Shown: in pieces, positions 35,876 to 44,582 of the stretch
Layout of the letters: each line of letters opens with the position of its first letter
How positions within the stretch are numbered: the stretch's first letter is position 1
Assembly (NCBI RefSeq): GCF_000368925.1
Contig: NZ_KB849755.1
Location: forward strand, 401,639-465,638
Reading direction: 5' to 3'
From: Acinetobacter bereziniae LMG 1003 = CIP 70.12
GTDB lineage: Bacteria > Pseudomonadota > Gammaproteobacteria > Pseudomonadales > Moraxellaceae
Length of the DNA: 64,000 bases
Program-made: the position numbers and the translations under genes
Notes under the pieces: model-generated
Database searches by the model: none
Told to the model about the DNA's origin: nothing
Seen by the model: only the letters and a program-made list of their open reading frames with translations

Positions 35876-37630
35876 ATGATAAATAAAGAAATTTCTGAAA
35901 TTTTTCAAAATATCACGGTTCTACAACGAGAAAATTTAAGTTTTGCAAATCCCTCTGTAGATTCTGTGAGCGCATGGGTGGCTACGCTCTCAATCATGCA
36001 ATTGGGCGACACTTCTGAGTCTGTTTTAAATGCGATTTGTGAAATTGCAGAGCTAAACTGTAGTGAAATGCTCCGTTTTGACCTTATTCAGGTGTTGCAC
36101 CCGATTACAGAAAGCATTCTATCCAGTTTAGAAAAAAGTATTCTGAATCAAGGGCTTTCTCAAACAGATCGAATTGAGCATATCATTGATTTATCTTCCA
36201 GAATTCGTACCTATTTTGCCAATGTTTACATCAACATCGTGCAAAGAAGCCATCAAACATTAACATCGAGTAAATTCTCATTTTTTAATTTTAAACAAAA
36301 GAGAAATTTGCAAACTGCTCGGACTTTGGCAACATTTTATGCATTAGAACAATTGGGTTTGTTGCTTGTTCAGCAACAAATGATTTATAGCGGTCCTTTA
36401 ACCCATCAATGGCTTACTACACACCATTTATATGAGCTCGCTGTTAAAAACCAAGAATTCAGTATAAATATCAATCAGCTACAAGGTACACATTTTACTA
36501 TTCATAATATCCAACAAGCCTACGCACAAGTTTTACTGTTGGATATTTTCAATACGCATCAAATTCGCCCATCTGAAACTCAGGCATTATATCAATGTAC
36601 ATTTGACTGGGTAAAATTGGTCCAAATCTTACCAAGAGAAACCAGTCTTTCTCGTTATATTGTTGATGGTTCTAAAGATATACCACCGATCTATAACCGC
36701 AAACAACATGCAAACTTTCATACATCCTTATATATTTCCACGCAAAATTTACTTGAACATATTAATTTAACCATTCATAAAGAAACTGAATATTTATCGA
36801 AGAATGAGCAGATTTATTTATCAGCAGCCTTAAAGTTTCATGTACAAAATGTATTAGGAACAACCATTGAGCGTCGCCATGAACGTTATGAATACTCAGC
36901 TCAACTGCAAATCTGCTTTAGTTTACAAACAGCACATTTTTATCTATCTAAAGCTAAAAATTTCTATGAAACCCTCAACCTCAATAACAATTATGCTTTT
37001 CAGTCGGAATCAAATATTCATTCCTCTATTTCGACAGGTTCAAGTACAGGAACTAATTTAAGTCAAATTAAAAGTTTGGACCGAGAAGCCAAACAAATTT
37101 ATCAAGCACAAGTACTCGATATTAGTGTCAACGGTTATCGTATTCGCTGGTCAAATGAAGCCCCTCGAAATCTAAGAACGGGGGAATTTATCTTGATCAA
37201 TGAAAGCCTGAACAATAAATGGAAAGGTGCAATCATCCGCTGGATTAAACAATCAATCCAGAAAACCTATGAAGTCGGTTTAGAGGTTTTAGCACAGGAC
37301 ATCTACCCTTGTGCAGTAAAGGTTCCTGCTGATCGCTCAACGATTAATTATCATCCTTGTCTCATGGTACAGGTACCAAATCTAAATGAATCAAATACTT
37401 CAATTATTTTGCCAAACTTACCTTTTTTTAAAGAACAGCAAGCAATTTATCTGCGTTTAGATACTGATGAAATTAAGGTGTATTTAACGAAAACGTTGTT
37501 AATTACTCAAAGTTTTGTTCAGTTTGAATTTGAGTTGATCAATGATGAAGAAAATCATCGTATTGAACAATTCATTCAACTCCAATCAACCAATTTGAAT
37601 AATCAAGATGTATGGGAAGCTTTAAAGTGA
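35876..37630 (+). CDS. PilZ-domain protein, probable c-di-GMP effector
   Basis: A 584-residue protein. The C-terminal part holds a PilZ domain: basic DREAKQIYQ, then the DxSxxG motif in LDISVNGYRIRW (about residue 415) and the barrel strands FILINESLNNKWKGAIIRW. The N-terminal ~380 residues are helical and not recognised. The first arginine cluster (RxxxR) is weak (SLDREAK), so c-di-GMP binding needs testing. The start is 14 bp after epmB. Its stop overlaps the probable GTG start of the next gene, a FimX-like protein, which points to a joint c-di-GMP function. Confidence 0.75.
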   Translation: MINKEISEIFQNITVLQRENLSFANPSVDSVSAWVATLSIMQLGDTSESVLNAICEIAELNCSEMLRFDLIQVLHPITESILSSLEKSILNQGLSQTDRIEHIIDLSSRIRTYFANVYINIVQRSHQTLTSSKFSFFNFKQKRNLQTARTLATFYALEQLGLLLVQQQMIYSGPLTHQWLTTHHLYELAVKNQEFSININQLQGTHFTIHNIQQAYAQVLLLDIFNTHQIRPSETQALYQCTFDWVKLVQILPRETSLSRYIVDGSKDIPPIYNRKQHANFHTSLYISTQNLLEHINLTIHKETEYLSKNEQIYLSAALKFHVQNVLGTTIERRHERYEYSAQLQICFSLQTAHFYLSKAKNFYETLNLNNNYAFQSESNIHSSISTGSSTGTNLSQIKSLDREAKQIYQAQVLDISVNGYRIRWSNEAPRNLRTGEFILINESLNNKWKGAIIRWIKQSIQKTYEVGLEVLAQDIYPCAVKVPADRSTINYHPCLMVQVPNLNESNTSIILPNLPFFKEQQAIYLRLDTDEIKVYLTKTLLITQSFVQFEFELINDEENHRIEQFIQLQSTNLNNQDVWEALK

Positions 37631-39849
37631 GAAATTTATTATTATCGAAAAAATTAAAACTCTCGGAAACTAGATTACTTATTATTGATGACAATCAAAT
37701 TCGCTATAATGAAATTATCAGTTTATTTCAAAGCAAAAATCATCAAGTACAGGCGATTTTACTTGATGAGTTAAAAAGCTTTGAAAAACAACTTAATACA
37801 TCGTGGGATTTAATTATTTTTGGTCGCGCTTACGATATTAAGATTGAGCAAGCGGTCACCCTTATTCAGGCTTCTGCGGAAATTGATATCCCTGTTTTAT
37901 TGCTAAAACCTGAAGATTATCAACATAGCCAATATCAATCATATATACAAAAAGGTATCTATGATGTTGTAAACCTAGAATATACTGAACGTTTTTACAT
38001 CAGTTTAATTAGAGCACTCTCCTATAGCCGCACACTACAAAGCAAGCAACATTTATTGACAGATCTTGAAAGTGCAAAAAATCAGGCACAAGCTTTGGTT
38101 GAAGAACAACATAAAGCTGTCGCACTGATTCAAGAAGGTATTCACACTCAAGCCAATGATGAATATCTAAAATTATTCGGTCTAAAAGATGAGAATGAAA
38201 TCATTGGCTTACCTTTATTGGATATTTTACAACCTCAAAATATCAACGATTTCAAACAACGTTTTAAAAAGATTTCCCAAGGACAATTTGATTTAGCCCG
38301 TTTTGAAATCGATACACTCAATAAAAATGCCAAATCTGAAAATCCCTTGAAAATTGAATTTCTTCCTTCCAATGAAGAAGATTGTATTCAAATTACCATT
38401 GAAACGCATTCTGTCTCTCAAAAAACATCTACTCAATCCAGCGAATCGAGTAAAAAAGCGATTAGCCCTGTCGTCAACAGTTTGCAACAAATCCAATATG
38501 CGCTGATTAATCAACCCGCCAATGCCAATGCGCTGGTATTATTTAGTTTTGCAGCTTGTCCTGATCATATTTTGTTATCCAATTGGAAAACTGCGATTCA
38601 GTATTTAGATGGCTTTAAAAGTTTTATTAAAGAACAGACCAATACAACAGTCTATCAAATTGACATGTTGCTATATGCGGTGATTTTACAAGCAGAATCA
38701 GATGCCATTTTAGAGTCACGTATTCATGGTCTACAAGCTTTAGAAAAACCTCAATTACTTGAAATTAATGGAACGACTTATCCATTAAGCATCAAAATTG
38801 GTTATACCAACATTCAACAAAATAGCTTTAATGAAAGTAACTTTAGTGATGTTTTAGAACAAGCCTATGATCATCGCCTAAGCAAAAAAGGCTCTGTTTC
38901 TGAACAACAATTAACAGCAACATTACAAGATACTAAAATTGAATTGTCTTTAGTTGAACCTGCTTCAACTCCTGTAGAACCACTTCAATTTGAACGCAAC
39001 TCACTTCAATTAGAGCCAAAGCCGCAGCCAGATCCTGCACTAACACATCAAGATACTGCTGCCCAAGATATACAAGCCAAACCAATTTTCAAAAATGCAC
39101 CGATCTTAGAACAGATCATGCAATCTCTCGATAAAGGTGAAATTCAGCTTAAATATCAACAGCTTTATGATAAACATGATAGTAGTCTTAATACTTATGA
39201 AGTCACCAGTGGTTTTATTTTTGAAAATCAATGGAAAAAAGTCAGCAATTTAATTGAACTCGATGACGATATTGAACTATCTATTAAACTTGATCGCTGG
39301 ATTTTAGTTGAAGCCTGCAAGCAACTTCATAACTTTATTACTCAATATCCACAAGCAAAATTAATTGTTAATTTGAATCGGCATGTATTATTCCACGATA
39401 AGCAATTTCCAGAGCTTATTTCTAAACTCCTGACCATTGTTGGCAGCCGTCAATCACATCCATTGATTCTACAGTTTGACGAAGAAGATATTGCAAAAAG
39501 TATTCTCGAGACACAAAAGCAATTTGCAATTCTACGCGACCACGGTGCTGAGATTTCAATCCGTCGCTTTGGCTCAAGCATTTCCAGCGAAACGATATTA
39601 AAACAGTTAGATGTCAGTCTATTAACGCTCGATGAGAAATTCACACAGAAGCTAAATAGTGATACGACCATGGCTCAATTTCAGCAGACACTTGAAAAGT
39701 ATCAAACCATTAAACCTGTGGAAATGCTGCTTAAAAACCTAAATGATATGAGTTTATTCGCAAATGCTTGGAATGTTGATGTTCGATTCTTACAAGGTGA
39801 ATATTTCCAGAAAAAACTCGATCATCTAACCGATGTTCAAGATCAATAA
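37627..39849 (+). CDS. FimX-like degenerate REC-PAS-GGDEF-EAL protein
   Basis: About 740 residues. I choose the GTG at 37627, which overlaps the upstream stop as GTGA and has GGAAG 8 nt before; an ATG at 37612 is also in frame. Order: receiver-like domain (~1-130, LLIIDDNQIRYNEII), coiled coil, PAS (~160-260), degenerate GGDEF (~290-430, with YQIDMLLYAV where GGDEF should be), Pro/Gln-rich linker, and degenerate EAL (~500-735, with YEVTSGF in place of EAL and few metal ligands). This is the architecture of Pseudomonas FimX, a non-enzymatic c-di-GMP receptor acting on type IV pilus assembly. Catalysis is unlikely. Confidence 0.8.
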   Translation: MRNLLLSKKLKLSETRLLIIDDNQIRYNEIISLFQSKNHQVQAILLDELKSFEKQLNTSWDLIIFGRAYDIKIEQAVTLIQASAEIDIPVLLLKPEDYQHSQYQSYIQKGIYDVVNLEYTERFYISLIRALSYSRTLQSKQHLLTDLESAKNQAQALVEEQHKAVALIQEGIHTQANDEYLKLFGLKDENEIIGLPLLDILQPQNINDFKQRFKKISQGQFDLARFEIDTLNKNAKSENPLKIEFLPSNEEDCIQITIETHSVSQKTSTQSSESSKKAISPVVNSLQQIQYALINQPANANALVLFSFAACPDHILLSNWKTAIQYLDGFKSFIKEQTNTTVYQIDMLLYAVILQAESDAILESRIHGLQALEKPQLLEINGTTYPLSIKIGYTNIQQNSFNESNFSDVLEQAYDHRLSKKGSVSEQQLTATLQDTKIELSLVEPASTPVEPLQFERNSLQLEPKPQPDPALTHQDTAAQDIQAKPIFKNAPILEQIMQSLDKGEIQLKYQQLYDKHDSSLNTYEVTSGFIFENQWKKVSNLIELDDDIELSIKLDRWILVEACKQLHNFITQYPQAKLIVNLNRHVLFHDKQFPELISKLLTIVGSRQSHPLILQFDEEDIAKSILETQKQFAILRDHGAEISIRRFGSSISSETILKQLDVSLLTLDEKFTQKLNSDTTMAQFQQTLEKYQTIKPVEMLLKNLNDMSLFANAWNVDVRFLQGEYFQKKLDHLTDVQDQ

Positions 39850-39864
39850 ATAATGCTTATTTAA

Positions 39865-39898
39865 GATTGAGTATAGGGGTTCAATACTCAATCTTTTA
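39865..39898 (+). terminator. Terminator of the FimX-like gene
   Basis: GATTGAGTAT and ATACTCAATC form a perfect 10-bp stem around a 9-nt loop, followed by TTTTATA. Confidence 0.75.
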
Positions 39899-39927
39899 TA
39901 CATCAATCTTTCATTGATCATAGACAC

Positions 39928-39955
39928 AAAAAAACGGGCAAAAGCCCGTTTTTTA
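39928..39955. terminator. Bidirectional terminator, mainly of rpmE
   Basis: AAAACGGGC and GCCCGTTTT form a perfect 9-bp stem with an AAAA loop, with A and T runs on both sides. It lies 13 bp after the rpmE stop and can act on both strands. Confidence 0.9.
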
Positions 39956-39967
39956 TGTTTTGTCGTA

Positions 39968-40192
39968 TTAACGCTTAACAGAGCGTGACATACCAGCAAA
40001 ACGTTGTTTGAACTTATCGATACGACCGCCAGTATCAACATTCTTCTGTTTACCAGTATAGAATGGATGGCAAGCTGAACATACGTCTAGGTAAATCGTT
40101 TCTTTACCTAAAGCAGAACGAGTTTCGATAACGTTACCACATGAACAAGTAGCAACTAATTTTTCGTATTTTGGGTGAATATCGGCACGCAT
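39968..40192 (-). CDS. rpmE: 50S ribosomal protein L31 (zinc-binding type A)
   Basis: A 74-residue ribosomal protein. The four zinc ligands are present in CSCG and CSAC, so this is the zinc form (C+), which cells replace by a zinc-free paralogue under zinc shortage. The core HPFYTGKQKNVDTGGRIDKF is typical. It is transcribed alone. A perfect GCTGAA/TTCAGC hairpin at 40274-40289, in the probable leader, could serve autoregulation, but this is only a suggestion. Confidence 0.96.
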   Translation of the reverse strand: MRADIHPKYEKLVATCSCGNVIETRSALGKETIYLDVCSACHPFYTGKQKNVDTGGRIDKFKQRFAGMSRSVKR

Positions 40193-40422
40193 GGTCGATT
40201 CTCCTAAGTTAAGAAAGGTTTAGCTGTCATCGCAATTAACCACTCTCAAACATCTAAAAAAGCTTTGAGGAAGGCTGAACATCTTCAGCAGGTTAACACC
40301 ACAACAGACCATTTCTTTTGGCCCACCGAGACTATAAGTGTCAGAGCTAAGCACAACAAGTGGGCAACATTATACGTGATAAATATTTCGATTGCGATCT
40401 ATTTTTAACAATTTGATTAAAT

Positions 40423-41403
40423 TTACTCGCCTGAATGTTGCTGTTTAGACCAATAGTTTGCAATGACTCCACAGACCATTAACTGAATCTGATGAAAAAT
40501 CATGATTGGCAATACGATCATACCTAAGGGTTGACCAATAAATAAAATTTGTGCCATCGGTACACCACTGGCGAGAGTTTTCTTCGAACCACAGAAGAAA
40601 ATAGAGATTTGATCTGCCTGACTAAAGCCCAACCACTTTGGAATGTATAAGGCTAATAGCATAATTGCAGTCAATAAAACAGAGCAAGCCAATACCAAAT
40701 AGATTAATGTCGTTAAGCTGACTTGATGCCATAGCCCCGCAACAACTGCCCCACTGAATGCGCCGTACACCACCATTAAAATAGAACCTTGGTCAAAAAC
40801 TTTGACAATTTTTGGCATTTTTTGCATTAAAGGAAATACATAAGGACGCAAAACCTGTCCAAGAATAAAAGGCACCAACAGCAATAAGGTAATTTCAATG
40901 ATCGATGAAGTTGGATCGTAATTGTGCTTCGATTGTCCAAATATAAACAAGCTGACTAAAATTGGAGTAATAAACATCCCGATTAAATTTGAAAATGATG
41001 CACTACATACTGCTGCCGCCACATTACCTTTTGCCACCGAAGTAAATGCAATGGATGATTGCACCGTGGATGGTAAAAAGCACATGAACAGAAAGCCCCA
41101 ATACAATTGTTGACCCAATAAAGGTTCAAGTACGGGTTTAGCTATCAATCCCAATACAGGAAATACAATAAATGTGATCGCAAAGACCAAAGCATGTAAT
41201 TTCCAGTGCAGAATACCTTCAACCACAGCTTCACGAGATAGCTTTGCCCCATGTAAAAAAAACAAAACTGCAATTGCGATGGTGGTAACTTTACCAAAAA
41301 TAGCGGCTGCTTGACCTGAAATGGGTAAAAATGAAGCTAAAAGCACCATTGCTACCAACAGTATCGTAAAGCGATCTAATGCCAATAGTTTCAACATTTT
41401 CAT
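40423..41403 (-). CDS. Bile acid:sodium symporter family permease (YfeH-like)
   Basis: A 326-residue protein of about 9-10 hydrophobic helices from the ATG at 41403 (AGGAAG 6 nt upstream). HGAKLSREAVVEGILHWKLH, the SFSNLIGMFITP segment and GSKKTLASGVPMAQILF are typical of the SBF-like YfeH group. Eukaryotic relatives carry bile acids; bacterial members carry various organic anions, and the substrate here is unknown. It stands alone between rpmE and gloA. Confidence 0.82.
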   Translation of the reverse strand: MKMLKLLALDRFTILLVAMVLLASFLPISGQAAAIFGKVTTIAIAVLFFLHGAKLSREAVVEGILHWKLHALVFAITFIVFPVLGLIAKPVLEPLLGQQLYWGFLFMCFLPSTVQSSIAFTSVAKGNVAAAVCSASFSNLIGMFITPILVSLFIFGQSKHNYDPTSSIIEITLLLLVPFILGQVLRPYVFPLMQKMPKIVKVFDQGSILMVVYGAFSGAVVAGLWHQVSLTTLIYLVLACSVLLTAIMLLALYIPKWLGFSQADQISIFFCGSKKTLASGVPMAQILFIGQPLGMIVLPIMIFHQIQLMVCGVIANYWSKQQHSGE

Positions 41404-41567
41404 AAGCAACTTCCTGTATTTAAAATATGAAAAAGCTCAGTAGTTTAATTTTACTTTGAGGTAAAATTCAATCTTACTGAGCTCCAAAAATAAAGCTACT
41501 AATTTGGCTAAATGTTCACTATTTATTTACGACACATATCAACTTAATTTAACACACTGTTAGGTGA

Positions 41568-41969
41568 TTAATTGTTTCTTGCATTTTGATCTTGTTGGAT
41601 TAATTCAATTTTATAGCCATCTGGATCTTCAACAAAGGCTATTACAGTTACTCCTCCTTTCATTGGTCCAGCCTCACGCACGACATTTCCACCACGTGCT
41701 TTAATCTCTTCACATGCTTTATATGCATCTTCAACACCAATCGCAATATGTCCATAAGCATTGCCTAACTCATAGCTTGCAGTGTCCCAGTTATGGGTGA
41801 GTTCCAATACAGTATTATGCTCTTCATCACCATAACCGACAAAAGCAAGGGTAAAACGCCCTTCTTCATAGTCACGTTTACGAAGTAATGTCATACCGAG
41901 AACTTCAGTGTAGAACGCCAAAGACTGTTCTAAATTGCCTACGCGTAACATGGTATGTAGCATGCGCAT
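41568..41969 (-). CDS. gloA: Lactoylglutathione lyase (glyoxalase I)
   Basis: A 133-residue metalloenzyme that converts the methylglyoxal-glutathione hemithioacetal to S-lactoylglutathione. All four metal ligands fall at the positions known from E. coli GloA: His5, Glu56, His74 and Glu122. MLRVGNLEQSLAFYTEVLGM and EDPDGYKIELIQ are family signatures. The short length indicates the Ni/Co-type bacterial form. AGGACA precedes the ATG. Confidence 0.94.
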   Translation of the reverse strand: MRMLHTMLRVGNLEQSLAFYTEVLGMTLLRKRDYEEGRFTLAFVGYGDEEHNTVLELTHNWDTASYELGNAYGHIAIGVEDAYKACEEIKARGGNVVREAGPMKGGVTVIAFVEDPDGYKIELIQQDQNARNN

Positions 41970-42199
41970 GATTGATTGTCCTGTTAAATCAGATATTGCC
42001 TGTCAATATAGGCAATACTGTTCGATATTTCAATTTTTACCTATTTGGCAAGATTAAAGCACATATCAGATGAATGAAGTTTGACCACAAACTGACTTTT
42101 TTACGGAGTCCAGCCTCAAATGAAGTTTTGCTTTGACCCTTTATTCTAACTTCCATACGGTATAAATTGCCTTTCACTTTCGATTTGTCAATCTCGATA

Positions 42200-42234
42200 A
42201 AAAAACCTATTTTATCTTCACGATAAAATAGGTC
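42200..42234 (-). terminator. Strong terminator of ampG
   Basis: ACCTATTTTATC and GATAAAATAGGT form a perfect 12-bp stem with a 5-nt loop, followed by seven T on the minus strand. It lies about 50 bp after the ampG stop. Confidence 0.9.
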
Positions 42235-42280
42235 ATTTTCCAAAACATTCCATCAAATTGAGCAATGAAAATAAATCGTT

Positions 42281-44467
42281 TTAATCTTGCGTCTCTCTTA
42301 ATTGATGTTCTCTTAATAACTTTGCCACCCACAATACCAACAATAAAATTGGGATACCAATTAAGGTGGTCATTAAGAAAAATTTTGGATAGCCGATATT
42401 GGTCACAATGGTTCCAGAATATCCACCCAATATTTTAGGCGTTAAGGTCATTAACGAACTAAAAATTGCATATTGAACAGCAGTGAATGACACACTCGTT
42501 AAACTAGACAAGAATGCAATAAAGGCAGCACCTGCCAACCCTGAAGCTAAATTATCCACCACAATCGCAAAATACAACCATCCTGAGCTATATTGCTCAA
42601 TCACCTTACCTTTAATTTCAACAGATGCATTGGTATCTGCTTTAACCACAGGAACAGGCTGAATATCAACGTCAATATCTGCTTTTTTCTCAGTCAATTG
42701 ATAGCGCTGATCAGTGTAAAGCGATGTTTTTGGATTTTTATAATTGACGACTGCAATGATCGTTTTAGATGCTGATGCTTGTAAATCTTTTCCATCGATC
42801 GTCCCACTAAACAAACCATCTTTGTCCAGTTTAGCAGGATAAGTTTTAGCATCCAGTTTTAAAGTAATCGGTTTATCTTCTTGGAGATCAGTAAGTTTCA
42901 ACCCAACTGTTTGACCTTTAATCACAATACTTTGCTTGGACTCGGCAGCAGTTAAGCTATTATCGCTAGTGACCGGAAATAATTTGATTTGGGCAGTACC
43001 ATTGTCAATTAAATAAGGCACTGTATATTGCTGAGCTACTGTTTGATCTGCTAGGGCGGCATCGATACGTAATGTTTTAGTTTGAACCAAATCTTGGCTT
43101 GGTATTTTGACTTTCCAGTACCCCACCTCATCAGGCGTTGCTTGAAAAGTTTTATCAGCAACATGGATTTGAACCGCTTGCATCGGCGCGCCAGACTTCA
43201 CCAAACCAATAAAAATCAAGTTAGTTGAACTTGCCAGAACAGCTCCAACAAACATTAATTTCATAATGTTCATACGTTGTGCAAGTAATCCACCAAGAAA
43301 ACCACCCAGTAAGCTAAAAATTACACCATATATTTTAACAGCTTCAGCAATTTGTTCTTTGGTAAAGTTGAGATCTTGATAAAAAACGTTTGAAATAACG
43401 CCTGCAATAATGTCTGAAATTCGATAAAAACCAATGAGCAACAATAAAACCAATGCCAACTTTAAACCATAACGTTTAAAAAAGTCTGCGATCGGATTCA
43501 CCCATGTTTCATAAGCCATCTGTTGATTGACAACCCCTAATCGAATCAACACAGATGCAACAAATACAGCACCAGCACCTGATCCCAAAAACCGTACAGC
43601 TTCCATTAAAAATTTAAGAAAACTATCTTCAATTTTCCAAATTGATTGCAGGTATTGAATAAGGTCATCTGAATAAATATAAAAACATACAAAGCTTGCA
43701 ACCGCTAAAACAAATACGAGAACCAGACGATAATAATCAATATTCTTATAGTGCTTATCAACACGGTCAACCTGTGGTTCACGGATCAAAAGTGTGGTAA
43801 TTAACCCCACAACCATGACAACAGCCATCGTTAAATATGTGTATTTCCATGCCTCATAAATATAATTGCCTTTTGCTGTTCCTAATGATGCAGCTAAAAA
43901 TAGTGCACCAGCACCTGCAACAATCATCCCCAAACGGTAACCCGCATTATAGGTGGATGCCAGTACAGTTTGCATTTCAGTTTCAGCTAACTCGATTCGA
44001 TAGGCATCGATAACAATATCTTGGGTTGCAGCGGAGAACCCTAGCAATACAGCACCCACAGCCATTTGGTAAATATAACTTTGACCCAATGCTGGATCTG
44101 AAAATGCCATAATACAAATTGCACAAATAATCAGTAATTGTGCGATCAACAGCCAAGCTCGTCGGCGACCCAATTTTTTAGTTAAAACAGGTACTGGCAG
44201 TTCATCAATCAATGGCGCCCAAACGAATTTAAAAGAATAGCCCAAAGCCGCCCAACTAAAAAAAGTAACAGCACTTTTTTCAATTCCAGCCTCTCCCAGC
44301 CATAGAGATAAACTCGAAAAAATCAATAAAATCGGAATACCTGCTGAAAAACCAAGAAATAGCATGATTGCAGCGCGGCGGTCTAAAAATGCAGCAAAAG
44401 CAGATTTCCATCCATTTTTCGCGGTTGAATTCTGCTCAGACGATTGCTGAGATAGTTGCGTTGTCAT
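42281..44467 (-). CDS. ampG: AmpG-family muropeptide permease with a large inserted domain
   Basis: A 728-residue MFS transporter that imports anhydro-muropeptides for cell-wall recycling and so affects AmpC induction. Family signatures: FLGFSAGIPILLIFSSLSLW, FKFVWAPLIDELPVP, LGRRRAWLLIAQ, and FSAATQDIVIDAYRIE. E. coli AmpG has 491 residues. Here, residues ~426-627 form an extra hydrophilic region of repeated beta-strand character (FQATPDEVGYWKVKIPSQDL; LDKDGLFSGTIDGKDL), like bacterial Ig-like domains, between two membrane segments. The helices after it (SGWLYFAIVVDNLASGLAGA) continue the MFS fold. Function of the insert is unknown. Confidence 0.87.
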   Translation of the reverse strand: MTTQLSQQSSEQNSTAKNGWKSAFAAFLDRRAAIMLFLGFSAGIPILLIFSSLSLWLGEAGIEKSAVTFFSWAALGYSFKFVWAPLIDELPVPVLTKKLGRRRAWLLIAQLLIICAICIMAFSDPALGQSYIYQMAVGAVLLGFSAATQDIVIDAYRIELAETEMQTVLASTYNAGYRLGMIVAGAGALFLAASLGTAKGNYIYEAWKYTYLTMAVVMVVGLITTLLIREPQVDRVDKHYKNIDYYRLVLVFVLAVASFVCFYIYSDDLIQYLQSIWKIEDSFLKFLMEAVRFLGSGAGAVFVASVLIRLGVVNQQMAYETWVNPIADFFKRYGLKLALVLLLLIGFYRISDIIAGVISNVFYQDLNFTKEQIAEAVKIYGVIFSLLGGFLGGLLAQRMNIMKLMFVGAVLASSTNLIFIGLVKSGAPMQAVQIHVADKTFQATPDEVGYWKVKIPSQDLVQTKTLRIDAALADQTVAQQYTVPYLIDNGTAQIKLFPVTSDNSLTAAESKQSIVIKGQTVGLKLTDLQEDKPITLKLDAKTYPAKLDKDGLFSGTIDGKDLQASASKTIIAVVNYKNPKTSLYTDQRYQLTEKKADIDVDIQPVPVVKADTNASVEIKGKVIEQYSSGWLYFAIVVDNLASGLAGAAFIAFLSSLTSVSFTAVQYAIFSSLMTLTPKILGGYSGTIVTNIGYPKFFLMTTLIGIPILLLVLWVAKLLREHQLRETQD

Positions 44468-44582
44468 TGCGTTGTTATTTTCTGAAAAATGAAATAATGC
44501 TATTCAACCTTTTAATGCTTAGAGTTTCAATCACTTTTATGCAACTAAGGTCGCCTTTTACAGATATTTCCGCTATAGATGC

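Noticed and set aside
42037..42243. Possible 68-residue protein after ampG
   Set aside because: Its first codons lie across the strong ampG terminator hairpin, and there is no ribosome site.
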